From: CBDBIG01 sp965205845 [NCBI: bacterium]
GTDB taxonomy: Bacteria; SAR324
NCBI GenBank assembly: GCA_965205845.1
Contig: CBDBIG010000003.1
Span: forward strand, 186,001-250,000
Reading direction: 5' to 3'
Length of the DNA stretch: 64,000 bases
Positions 45,523-53,600 of this stretch are shown here, piece after piece. Under the pieces are notes generated by a model. That model had not been told where the DNA came from. It made no database searches and saw only the letters and a list, made by a program, of their open reading frames with translations. Positions within the stretch are counted from its first letter, which is position 1; each line of letters begins with the position of its first letter. The position numbers were made by a program, and so were the translations under genes.

Positions 45523-46404
45523 ATGACCACGCCAGCAACCACCTTACCAAACATTGAATTCCACCCTGTGCTTGCGCTGCGTCCCACAGAAAAAATTCGC
45601 TTTCATGAATACCCCGAGCAAGCGCGCACCCAACGTCTCACAAAGCGCTTGACCAAAGATGGCCTCCTACGCCATCCCCCCATTGTGAGCGATATTGGCG
45701 GTGGCGATTTGCTGCTTCTCGACGGTGCCAACCGCGTAAGCGCCTTAAAAGCCTTGGGGTGTGAAGAAATACCCGTGCAACTGGTGAACTATGTCAGCCC
45801 TCGCATTATGCTTAAAGGCTGGCATCACTTGCTGCTTGAAGCAGAAGAATTGAACTTACGCCAGGCATTCGAGAACCTCCCAAATTGTCAGTTAAAAGCC
45901 ATTAGGGCCGATCAGGTCGATGCCAAACTGGCTTTTCATCAAGCCCTGGCTGTGCTGGTCGAAGCCAATGGGAGCTGCTGGGCTCTGCAAGCGCAACCAG
46001 GCCTACCAAACCAAACCAACACCCTCATGCAACGGGTGAATACCATGCACCAAGTGGTAACCTGCTACGAAGGCAAAACCCACCTAGAACGCATCAAATT
46101 GGCCGACTACACCACCTTAACACAAGCCATGGAAGGCAGCACGACACGTAGTGTGGTGTTGTTTCCCACGCTACACAAAGAAGAATTGATGCAATTGGTA
46201 CGCAACAATGCCATGATGCCGACGGGTCTCACGCGCCACCTTATTCCCGGGCGTGCACTGGGCTGCAACCTGCCGTTAACATTTTTGCTCCCTCCTTCCA
46301 CCCAATCCAGCCGCCACGACTTCTTCAATGCATGGTGTAATACTTTAATAAGCAAAAGCCGCATGCGCTTTTATGAGGAATCGGTTTTTTTACTCGACGA
46401 ATAA
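45523..46404 (+). CDS. ParB/sulfiredoxin-fold protein of the SbnI/SerK type
   Basis: About 293 aa. The ParB-N/Srx core is visible: KIRFHEYPEQARTQRLTKRL, DGLLRHPPIVS, then LLLDGANRVSALKALGCEEIPVQLVNY. This order (R-P-T-E-K-I-x-x-H-E, D-G-x-x-R-x-P-P-I-V, D-G-A-x-R-x-x-A-L) is that of the SbnI/SerK proteins, which phosphorylate free serine, rather than of chromosome-partitioning ParB. A C-terminal YEESVFLLDE segment also fits. A GTG at 45376 gives a 342-aa alternative. No sbn siderophore or parA gene is nearby, so the function is inferred only from family. Confidence 0.65.
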   Translation: MTTPATTLPNIEFHPVLALRPTEKIRFHEYPEQARTQRLTKRLTKDGLLRHPPIVSDIGGGDLLLLDGANRVSALKALGCEEIPVQLVNYVSPRIMLKGWHHLLLEAEELNLRQAFENLPNCQLKAIRADQVDAKLAFHQALAVLVEANGSCWALQAQPGLPNQTNTLMQRVNTMHQVVTCYEGKTHLERIKLADYTTLTQAMEGSTTRSVVLFPTLHKEELMQLVRNNAMMPTGLTRHLIPGRALGCNLPLTFLLPPSTQSSRHDFFNAWCNTLISKSRMRFYEESVFLLDE

Positions 46405-46848
46405 CCTCCCTCTTATCGCCAAAATGTGATTGCAGGCAAAACCAGTGCCTCCCTTTTTACCAACGTGGTCGCTTAGGGCTAAGGGAGGTTTTAAAAAAGG
46501 GGATCAGAAACAACCCTACAAGCACAGCCAAAGCCCGATCAAAAAACCACGGCCACGGCATCGCTGCTGCACGGCGCTTTGCAGGCAGCATTCCCTTCAA
46601 TGGACAGTGCCAACCACGGCGGGCGCTAAACAAACCCCCTTAAAAACACCGTTTCATACAGGTATACAGAACTCCTTATCAGCAATTTAAACTTCCCTGC
46701 CAACCAAGCGGCCTAACAAAGGAAGTAAGCGATTGATGACAACATCAAAACGCAAAAAATATCCCGTTCAAGATTAACACCAAAGCAACCAGTCGCACGC
46801 CATGTGTCTCAAAGTCGCAAACCATGTGTCCCTTTACACCGCGACCCT
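46405..46848. other. Gene-poor region with Mu-end-like repeats
   Basis: 46714-46740 matches the sequence that follows the methylase gene elsewhere (CTAACAAAGGAAGTAAGCG, then ATTGATGACA). 46755-46846 holds AACGCAAAAAATATCCCG, ATTAACACCAAAGCAACCAG, CGCCATGTGTCTC and CCATGTGTCCCTTTACACC. It is the eroded right end of a Mu-like element with no phage gene left beside it. Confidence 0.65.
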
Positions 46849-47436
46849 CTACAAGGGGTTTGTCATAAAAATAATTTTGGTGAGGCGTTGGGCTTGGGCT
46901 TGCCAATGTTGACCAAGGCGTTCGAACAAGTGATGAAAGGCGAGAAGCGGGAGGGCACCGACAAGCCCTGCTTGGGTCGTGGAAAGTGCATAGCCTAGAC
47001 CTTGGGCAAGGGCTTCGCGTGAGGTGTGATGGCTAAGTACTTGAAAAGACTGGGCGAGGCCAATGACAGTGCCTAGCAAGCCAAGCAAAGGCAAAATGCT
47101 AGCCAGCCAGCCAATGGTCGAAACGCGTGTTTCTACTTGGGCTAAGGCAGTGCAAAAGGCGTTTTCGGCGGTGATTTGTTGGTTTTGTGGATGCGGACCA
47201 GCTTGCCATGTGGCATGCAGCATTTGATGCAAAGGGCTAGGTTGGCGGCGTTGATTTGGTGGATTATGATTGAGCCAGTCCAGTAAATTCTGGCGTTCTT
47301 TAATGCGACGCAAAGGGGCGTCCATGCGTTGCCAGCGCAGCCACATCCAAAGGCGCTCAACAGCCAAGGCAAAACCCAAGCCTGCCAAAAGTGCAATCAG
47401 CGGCAATACCCAGCCATTGTTCAACCATTCTCTCAT
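46849..47436 (-). CDS. ExbB/TolQ/MotA-family proton-channel protein
   Basis: 195 aa from ATG 47436. One N-terminal membrane helix (WVLPLIALLAGLGFALAVERLW), a cytoplasmic stretch, and two C-terminal helices (IGWLASILPLLGLLGTVIGLAQSF and GYALSTTQAGLVGALPLLAFHHLF). The GLLGTVIG and TTQAGLV segments are the ion-path signature of ExbB/TolQ. Such proteins need an ExbD/TolR partner; the gene that should follow is replaced by phage-end repeats. The frame extends to 47529 without a supported start. Confidence 0.85.
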   Translation of the reverse strand: MREWLNNGWVLPLIALLAGLGFALAVERLWMWLRWQRMDAPLRRIKERQNLLDWLNHNPPNQRRQPSPLHQMLHATWQAGPHPQNQQITAENAFCTALAQVETRVSTIGWLASILPLLGLLGTVIGLAQSFQVLSHHTSREALAQGLGYALSTTQAGLVGALPLLAFHHLFERLGQHWQAQAQRLTKIIFMTNPL

Positions 47437-47615
47437 TTTTGCTACTCTAACGTATGAACCCCTCGCCCACTGGTAAATTGTGACTTGCATCGCGAACATA
47501 ACCGCCTTTTTTGCTGGGCAGCAGTGCAACCAAAAAGGATACGGTGTCGCAATACCTCATGCTCTGGGGTAGTAATGAGAAGACAAGCCTTTCGAAGCGC
47601 AGCAACATAGGGGGT

Positions 47616-49091
47616 TTACGTGCGGTGGCCTAAAAATAAACGGCGTAGTTGATGAAGTTCCATGCGTGTTTGGGGTTGGTTTTCAAGCATTTTTGCTTGC
47701 GTTTGGGAAGCCCCCACAACGGTCGATGCGCTGCGCCCACCCAGCAAAGCAGCAATTTCTTGGTAGGGCAAATGGCTAAATTGGCGCAAGCAATAAATGG
47801 CCATGCGCCTTGCGCGGGTAATGTTTGCACCCCGTTTACGGCTGCTTAGGTCTTGTGCTTGCACCTGAAAATGCTTGCAGATGATGCCCATAATATGCTG
47901 TGGGGCAAGGGGTGCCAAATGGGTTTGTCGTTTACGGTCGCGTAAGAAGCCTTGACACAAAGTTTTGACCTGCTGCAAAGAAAACGGCGACCACGCCGCT
48001 TCAAGCCGTTGTTGTGCACTTAGCCGTACCACTGCACCATGAATTTGGCGTACATCCTCTGCAAGGTGTTCTTCAAGGTAGCGTAAGGCCTCGGGGTGAA
48101 TTTTGACGCGCTCTTTTTCGAAAAAAGCGTGCAAAAGTTGGCTTCGCCCTTGCTGATTGGGGGGGTGAATGGGAAGCACCAACCCCATGTTAAGGCGCGA
48201 GTACAAGGCCTCACTTAGGTGTGGGAGGGCATCGGGCAAGCAAGTGCTGGTGAGTACCAATTGGCGCCGCGCCGCATGCAGGGTATCGATGCAATGCAGT
48301 AGGGTTTCTTGCGAGGTCGGGCTAATGAGCAGGTTTTCAATGCCATCGAGCAAAAGCACTTGAACTTGCTGTAAGGTGTGCTGCCATATATGGCTCCGGC
48401 GGCGGCGAATTGCCTCCAGTGTGCGGAGCTTAAAGTGCTCGGCACTCATCAGCATGAGGTGCTCGGGGTGAGCGGGCCGTAAAGTACTGCTTAAAGCATG
48501 GCGCATCGCATAGAGCAGATGGGTTTTGCCCACCCCTGGGGGACCGTAAAACACCAGGGGGTTCCATAACGCAGCTTGTTGTTGGCAAACATCCATGGCG
48601 ATGCTTAGGGCATTTTGGCTACCTTCGTGGGCAATAAAGGAATCGAAACGCAACTTTTCAAGCCAGGCGGGGTGCTCTTGGCCGCTGCCAGCAAAAAGGG
48701 AGGCACTGGTTCGAGGGTGCGTTTGGGGGGGAGGGCTTGCAGGCAGTTTGGGCACAGTCTCAACGGACCCAGAGTTGGCTGCATCCCTCTCACCCCAGCA
48801 AAGGGTAACGGGCGGCGCAACCTGCCATTGAGGAAATCCGACCTTCAGTGCCTCAACCAGCAAAGGGATATACAGGTTTTTAATGCGCTCGCGCAAAAAT
48901 GGACTATCAATGCCAGACAAACCCACCGCACTGGGCGCAAGAGACACCAGGCGCAAAGGCGCAAGCCAGGCGTTTTTCTCCTCGGCATCGAGCTTAACAG
49001 CCAGCACACCCAATGCTTCCCGCCAGCCTGCAGCCAAAGTCGGCGCATCGCATAACACAGCAGATGTCACCCCCCTTTTACCGTCACCCAT
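47616..49091 (-). CDS. dnaA: DnaA-like chromosomal replication initiator, divergent
   Basis: 491 aa with the full DnaA order: domain I (residues 1-95), a Pro/Ser linker (II), the AAA+ domain III and the helix-turn-helix domain IV. Walker A is FYGPPGVGKTHLLYAM, the Walker B-like segment LLLDGIENLL (LLIDDIQFL-type in most DnaA proteins), the arginine-finger region ALYSRLNMGL and sensor II EDVRQIHGAVVRL. In domain IV the universal GGRDHTTV signature that contacts the DnaA box reads GGRSASTV (residues 451-458), and the ARQ-AMYL helix reads ARRMAIYCL. So DNA recognition is probably altered or reduced. Confidence 0.88.
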   Translation of the reverse strand: MGDGKRGVTSAVLCDAPTLAAGWREALGVLAVKLDAEEKNAWLAPLRLVSLAPSAVGLSGIDSPFLRERIKNLYIPLLVEALKVGFPQWQVAPPVTLCWGERDAANSGSVETVPKLPASPPPQTHPRTSASLFAGSGQEHPAWLEKLRFDSFIAHEGSQNALSIAMDVCQQQAALWNPLVFYGPPGVGKTHLLYAMRHALSSTLRPAHPEHLMLMSAEHFKLRTLEAIRRRRSHIWQHTLQQVQVLLLDGIENLLISPTSQETLLHCIDTLHAARRQLVLTSTCLPDALPHLSEALYSRLNMGLVLPIHPPNQQGRSQLLHAFFEKERVKIHPEALRYLEEHLAEDVRQIHGAVVRLSAQQRLEAAWSPFSLQQVKTLCQGFLRDRKRQTHLAPLAPQHIMGIICKHFQVQAQDLSSRKRGANITRARRMAIYCLRQFSHLPYQEIAALLGGRSASTVVGASQTQAKMLENQPQTRMELHQLRRLFLGHRT

Positions 49092-49641
49092 CTGCTTCCA
49101 TTTTGTTTTCTGGTATTTGATTGTCCTGCCATCACAAAGGTATCGTGCACCCCGCGGGGCAAAATGCTCGCCGAATTCATAGGCCCACGCAAGTGGTTGC
49201 GCGATACCTCAAAAACCGTTGCCCCCACGTTAGGGCGCAACGATTTGCCACCCTCGATGCTAGCACGGGAGCTTGCAAAAGCCTTCATGTTTTTCACTAT
49301 CTTCCTTTTTTTCACCAGATGCATCCCTCTTTTTATCGTTCCATTTTGGGCCTTGCCTAGCAGAGCATGTCTTTAGAGAGGATTGTGCCCGGACACTTGC
49401 TTTGACACTGGTCAAAAAGAAATGGTTTTATGTGGTTTTTCAACAGTTTACGGGCAGTGTGTTTGCGCCAAAAGGGTGGTGTAAATTGTCCCGCCAAAAA
49501 AACGGTGTAATGCGGGTTTGCGCGTTTTTGGGACACATGGGCTTACACTCGGTACGCGCTTCATTCGAAGGGTTTTAGAAGGGGGCAAACTGCGTTCGAT
49601 AAGGGTAAGTTCAAATGCCGCTTTGCAATTCGCAAAAAGGC
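49092..49641. other. Region between dnaA and the prophage
   Basis: No convincing gene. Two overlapping frames of 60-85 codons (minus 49067-49324, plus 49164-49376) have no recognisable domain. GGGACACATGGGCTTACAC at 49530-49548 belongs to the dispersed GTGTAAAGGGACACATG family and may mark the left side of the prophage. No DnaA-box cluster or AT-rich unwinding region is obvious. Confidence 0.5.
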
Positions 49642-50016
49642 TTACCACCAAATGGAAAGGGTTCTTCCCTTTAGGGTGGTCATAAACCCCTTGGCGCGCA
49701 GCGCTCTGGCAGCAGATAACCCCGCATGGCGGTTAGGGGGGTGCAAAATGCAGCCCTTCGACCCACGCTCTCGCTCTGCCCCGGCTTGTTTTAAGGCGGT
49801 TTGGGTAAAGTTTGCGCTTATGCTTCGCCAGCCTGCCGCAATGCCCCCTGCCAAGGTGCTTTTGCTGTGCGCCAGCATTATAACCAGCAAGGTTTCCGCG
49901 CCGCGCCACACCAAAATGCCAAGGGTGGCACCCCCCAGTGCCCATAAAAACCCTTGGCGCAACTGGGGCAACTGGGGCAACTGGGGCAACTGGGGCAACT
50001 GGGGCAACGATAGCAT
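49642..50016 (-). CDS. Small prophage membrane protein with LPQ repeats
   Basis: 124 aa. The start encodes five LPQ triplets from a 9-bp tandem repeat (CAACTGGGG phase, 49961-50008). A hydrophobic segment follows (FLWALGGATLGILVWRGAETLLVIMLA), then a basic tail with HPPNRHAGLSAARALRAKGF. No family recognised. It follows the nuclease-like gene on the minus strand at the left of the Mu-like prophage. Confidence 0.5.
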   Translation of the reverse strand: MLSLPQLPQLPQLPQLPQLRQGFLWALGGATLGILVWRGAETLLVIMLAHSKSTLAGGIAAGWRSISANFTQTALKQAGAERERGSKGCILHPPNRHAGLSAARALRAKGFMTTLKGRTLSIWW

Positions 50017-50035
50017 TAACTTGCATTAACGCGCA

Positions 50036-50509
50036 TTAAATGCGCCACAAAGGCATACAAACCAAGGCTTGCCTCGCATTGGGGGGCTTGGCGCTGGGGG
50101 TGTAACACGCCCAACCCTTGCTGGCTAAGCCATTTGGCAGCATCTTTGCCATGTCTTTGCCATCTGCGCATACGCTGGCGTGCAGGCTGCGGTTTTTGCG
50201 CTTTGTGTTTACTAAAAAAATATCATCGGCGCGTTCAAGCAGGCCACGCATGGCATCGCGCGCGCTGCTGGCCTTGCTTAAGGTGGGTTCGCGTAGTTTT
50301 GGCGTTTGCAACCCCACAATTTGCACCTGAACCCCCTCGCCTAAAATGGGGTGGTGACTGGGCAGGGTAAACCTGCAGGTGTTGCCATCATAACAACCGA
50401 CTATGTGCGCCTTAAACACCCTTAAAGAGCGGTTTTGGCTTAACCAAATCTCTGCAAATACAAGGCTTAATGTTATAAAAGCCAGTAAAAACAACGCTAT
50501 ATCTCGCAT
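50036..50509 (-). CDS. Staphylococcal-nuclease-like (thermonuclease) domain protein
   Basis: 157 aa. An N-terminal membrane helix (FLLAFITLSLVFAEIWL) is followed by an SNase-like OB fold: VFKAHIVGCYDGNTCRFTLP, VQIVGLQTPKLREPTLSKASSARDAM and ASVCADGKDMAKMLPNGLASKGWA. The D-G-D-T motif is changed to DGNT, and the catalytic Arg region IVGLQTPKL has the usual Asp replaced by Gln. The second catalytic Arg is probably lost (KNRSLHASV). Nuclease activity is therefore doubtful. SNase-like genes are known cargo of Mu-like phages. Confidence 0.65.
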   Translation of the reverse strand: MRDIALFLLAFITLSLVFAEIWLSQNRSLRVFKAHIVGCYDGNTCRFTLPSHHPILGEGVQVQIVGLQTPKLREPTLSKASSARDAMRGLLERADDIFLVNTKRKNRSLHASVCADGKDMAKMLPNGLASKGWACYTPSAKPPNARQALVCMPLWRI

Positions 50510-50858
50510 GTGCCACCCACCTTACCCACGCTAGGTTTTTTTACCCCAGTGTGACCGTAAAGTGGTGCCAACAATGTAGCGATTTTGTGAAATTTCTAAG
50601 GAATAATGCGTTTGAAGCGTAAAACCAAACCCCCAAAACCACCCCGTAAAAGTTCAAAGCTAGGTGCTCTAGCTTTGAACTCAGCTTTGAACTCAATTTT
50701 TCGCCCTTTTCATGGATCAAACCCTTGTTTTGAAAATACTTTTGCGTGATTGGCCTAGAGATAAAAAATAATCTACCATTGCCACTCCTTTTTTTTTAAA
50801 CCGCCCTGGGTTGCACGTAAATCACGGGCACAACCTGTTCTATTTCGTCCATGTTTTC
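50510..50858. other. Left-end-like noncoding stretch of the prophage
   Basis: No gene. TGCGTTTGAAGCGTAAAACC at 50607-50626 resembles the Mu L-end pattern (CTTGAAGTACGAAA-type) and also the dispersed elements elsewhere. AAAGTTCAAAGC/GCTTTGAACTC copies at 50649-50693 form a short inverted/direct repeat. Confidence 0.45.
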
Positions 50859-51017
50859 TTACAAGGTGTAGGGTTTTCGCTCCCCGGTTTTGGGGTCGGG
50901 GTCGTCCCATTTTTGGAGCACCAGCCAGGTTGCCCCCCCTTCTTTGCGCTTTAATTCTTTCACCAATCCCAAACGGGCAAGGCTGTTCGGCTTTAGCACA
51001 AACACCACATCGCCAAG
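50859..51017 (-). pseudogene. Fragment of an unidentified phage gene, joined to MuB
   Basis: The minus strand encodes GDVVFVLKPNSLARLGLVKE, then LKRKEGGATWLVLQKWDDPDP and KTGERKPYTL with a stop at 50859. It has the composition of a real protein C-terminus and no frame break, but its 5' side runs straight into the MuB reading frame of the other strand near 51015. I read it as a phage gene tail left by an inversion or deletion; family unknown. Confidence 0.4.
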
Positions 51018-51902
51018 CCCAGCAGTGCCTGTCCCAAGCCGATGCGGCCAAGCGGATTGGGTGCGGGGCAACAGCGCTTTCGCGCTGGCTTAACGGCAAG
51101 TACACGGGCGATAACGCCGCCCTTGAAGCCAAGGTTTGCCAATGGCTAGAAGACCAAGCCTGCCAAACCGCCTTTTTGCCCAGCAAGGGCGCAGACTGGA
51201 TAGAAACCCCCACAGCCCGCCAAATCGGCATGGCCATTGCCTACGCCCACCTAAGCCGCGACATCGCGGTGGTGTGCGGTGGCGCAGGGGTTGGCAAAAC
51301 CATCACCGCCCAGCACTACGCCCAAACCCGCCCTAATTGCTGGGTGTGCACAATGGTGCCCAGTTTTGCCAGCGCCCCTGCCTGCCTTAAAGCCCTTTTG
51401 TTTGCCCTTGCCCCAAGCCAGCGCGCGGACGGACGCGGGGGAGATGTGGTTTACCGCATGCTTCTCAGCCTATCTCTCAAAAAAAGACGCCCTGCTGATT
51501 ATAGACGAGGCACAGCACCTTACCCGCCCCGCCTTGGAATGCCTACGCGCTTTGCACGATGCCACTGCTTGCGCCCTGGTGTTCATGGGCAACGAGAGCG
51601 TCTACACCCGGATGAGCGGCCCGCGCTCGGCAGAGTATGCCCAGTTGTTTAGCCGCGTTGGCAAGGTGTTAAACCCCAAAAAAGCCCGCCGTGCCGATGT
51701 AGAGGCCATTGCCCAAGCATGGGGAGTAAGCGAGCAGAAAGCCCTTGGCTTTTTAATCAAAATTGGTCACGGCCACGGCGCACTGCGTGAGGTTACCAAA
51801 ACCCTACGCTTGGCCAGCCTGGCGGCAAACGGGGCACGGCAGGCCCTTAGCCTAAGCCACCTTAAAACCGCTTATTCCGAGCGGGGAGGAGTTAGCGAAT
51901 GA
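51013..51902 (+). pseudogene. Mu B-like DNA-transposition ATPase, frameshifted
   Basis: An N-terminal helix-turn-helix (LSQADAAKRIGCGATALSRW, then LNGKYTG) is followed by an AAA ATPase: Walker A VCGGAGVGKTITAQHYA, and in another frame Walker B ALLIIDEAQHLTRPALE and the sensor VFMGNESVYTRM. The switch of frame lies at a run of seven A (51479-51485), consistent with a one-base indel. The tail ends GGVSE and overlaps the next small ORF by ATGA. MuB activates MuA and picks targets; here MuA is absent, so the gene is not functional as a pair. Confidence 0.85.
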
Positions 51903-51994
51903 ACCCGATCAAGCCCAAAAACAGGCGTCTGCGTGCACCTGCCTGTTCGCATTTATACGCGGCACACAAGCAGCCCCATGTTTTGCTTAAATAA
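51899..51994 (+). CDS. 31-residue prophage ORF
   Basis: Starts in an ATGA overlap with the MuB stop. The peptide (MNPIKPKNRRLRAPACSHLY...) is basic with no recognised domain. Translation coupling makes it plausible; it may also be the start of a deleted gene. Confidence 0.3.
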   Translation: MNPIKPKNRRLRAPACSHLYAAHKQPHVLLK

Positions 51995-52010
51995 ATAAAG
52001 GAGACCCGTC

Positions 52011-52082
52011 ATGAAAATTGACATCAACAGTTTAAGCGCAGCACGACAAAAATGGCATCTCAAAGGGGAGACGCGCCTATAA
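52011..52082 (+). pseudogene. Truncated 23-residue prophage ORF
   Basis: A strong ribosome-binding site (AAAGGAGA) precedes ATG. The peptide MKIDINSLSAARQKWHLKG ends after a few more codons. Its good start and abrupt end suggest the 5' remnant of a deleted gene. Two similar stubs follow: MKTPKVYVGARLEKGMPPL at 52192-52251 and MQAQTIPQVGICITL at 52287-52334, each with its own ribosome-binding site. Confidence 0.4.
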
Positions 52083-52365
52083 GGCATGGGTAAAAAACCT
52101 CTTTTTTTTGCGTGGCCAAGGCAGGAGGGGGTTTGTTCGCCCCAGCAACCGACCCCGCGCAGGGCTACAACGCTGGCAAGGAGGGCTATAGATGAAAACG
52201 CCAAAGGTTTATGTTGGCGCACGCTTAGAAAAAGGGATGCCCCCCCTTTAAACCACACCCTGACACCCTTAATAAGGAGTCCCCACATGCAAGCCCAAAC
52301 CATCCCCCAGGTTGGAATATGCATCACGCTATAAAAAAAGCGACCCTTGCGCATGAGGTGGCGCT

Positions 52366-52473
52366 ATGAGTTTTTTGCAAACGCTTTGCGACGCCGTAGT
52401 GAGCGGATTTGGGTTTTTTATGGGTGGGTTCGCTGCCTACGGCATGTTGGAAATGTGCGAGGAGGGCCCATGA
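52366..52473 (+). CDS. 35-residue prophage membrane peptide
   Basis: MSFLQTLCDAVVSGFGFFMG, then GFAAYGMLEMCEEGP. One hydrophobic segment with Gly-rich turns. The stop overlaps the next start (ATGA at 52470), so the two are translationally coupled. Small membrane peptides of this type are common in early/middle operons of Mu-like phages. Confidence 0.5.
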   Translation: MSFLQTLCDAVVSGFGFFMGGFAAYGMLEMCEEGP

Positions 52474-52589
52474 AAACCAAATCCTTTTGCCCCAACGAGC
52501 AAGCCTACCGCAATAAAAAATACGCGGCCCTGCACGCCCAATCGAGCAAAATGGGCTTTCGGCGATGCCCAATACCGCGGGCTGGGTAA
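52470..52589 (+). pseudogene. gp16/GemA-like N-terminal fragment
   Basis: RNKKYAALHAQSSKMGF followed, in the +1 frame, by GDAQYRGLGKQL fits the Mu gp16 (GemA) start, where a K-x-x-x-A-x-H-x-x-x-x-x-LGLDDDxYR pattern is found. After about 40 residues the sequence passes directly into the gp29 portal gene, so the rest of gp16 and everything up to gp29 has been deleted. Confidence 0.55.
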
Positions 52590-52599
52590 GCAACTACGG

Positions 52600-53595
52600 C
52601 GTGCGCAGCGCAAAAAACCTGAGCACCTTAAAACGGGCTTGCCCGTGCGCGGAGGCTTGGCTCGCGTGGCCGTTTGGAGTTACCTCTTTAAGGCCTACGC
52701 GCTCAAAGACTGGGCAGCCTTTTTAGAGGTGTTTGGGATGCCCTTGCGCATTGGGCGTTATGGGCCAGGGGCTAGCGATGAAGACAAGCGCATCCTGCGT
52801 CAAGCGGTGATCAACCTTGGGAGCGATGCGGCTGCCGTGTTGCACGAGAGCATGCAAATAGAGTTTCAAGATGCCGTGCAGGGCCGGGGCGGGGAGGGCC
52901 TGTTTTTGGCAGCGGCCGAGTTTTGGGATAAGCAAACCAGCAAGGCGGTGCTTGGGCAAACCGCCAGCACCGAGGGCACCCCTGGCAAACTGGGCAACGA
53001 TGCCGCCCAAATGGAGGTGCGCCAAGACATACTGCGCGCAGACGCCGCCGTTTTGGCAGCCACCTTAAACCGCGACCTGGTCAAGCCTTTCATTGACCTT
53101 AATTTTGGCCAGCCCCCCGATAACCGCTATCCGCGAATTGTGTTGCCTTTGCCTGAGCCCGACAAAATGGAGGCAATCGTTGATGCCATTGCCCGCCTTG
53201 TGCCCCTTGGCTTGCGCGTTGACCAGCACACCCTGTGCGAGTTGCTCGGTTTGCCCGAACCGGGCTCCGATGCCCAGTTGCTTGGTACGCCAGCCAGCGC
53301 AACCCAAGCCAGCAACCAAGCCCTAGGGCACATATTAACAGCCCTTGCCCAAGCAACACCAGCCCAAGCGCAAAGCGAATTAGATGCCTTGACAGAGGAA
53401 ACAACCCAAAACTGGCAGCCCTTGCTGGCGCCCTTGCTTGATCCCTTGGTGCAAGCCCTTGGCCAAGCGAAGAGCCCAACAGACCTCGCGCGCTTGCTCG
53501 CCCAAGCCTTGCCCGAGAGCGATCCGGCCCCCCTTGCCAAGGCGATTGCCCGCGCCACCTTTAAAGCGCGTGGCATGGGTGATGGGGAAGGCTAA
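52600..53595 (+). pseudogene. Mu gp29-like portal protein, 5' truncated
   Basis: The frame encodes the C-terminal two-thirds of a DUF935 portal protein: GLARVAVWSYLFKAYALKDW, AAFLEVFGMPLRIGRYGPGA, RQDILRADAAVLAATLNRDL, VKPFIDLNFG, and a C-terminal helical domain rich in Ala/Gln/Pro. The N-terminal approximately 200 residues are missing, replaced by the gp16 fragment. The stop is 5 bases before the MuF start. Confidence 0.85.
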
Positions 53596-53600
53596 AAACC

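Noticed and set aside
49067-49376. Two small frames (minus and plus) between dnaA and the prophage
   Set aside because: Overlapping, opposite, without recognised domains; one overlaps the dnaA start. Not enough support to call either.
49092-49641. Replication origin beside dnaA
   Set aside because: No cluster of TTATCCACA-like boxes or AT-rich element was found; the divergent DnaA could use other boxes, so this is undecided rather than shown.
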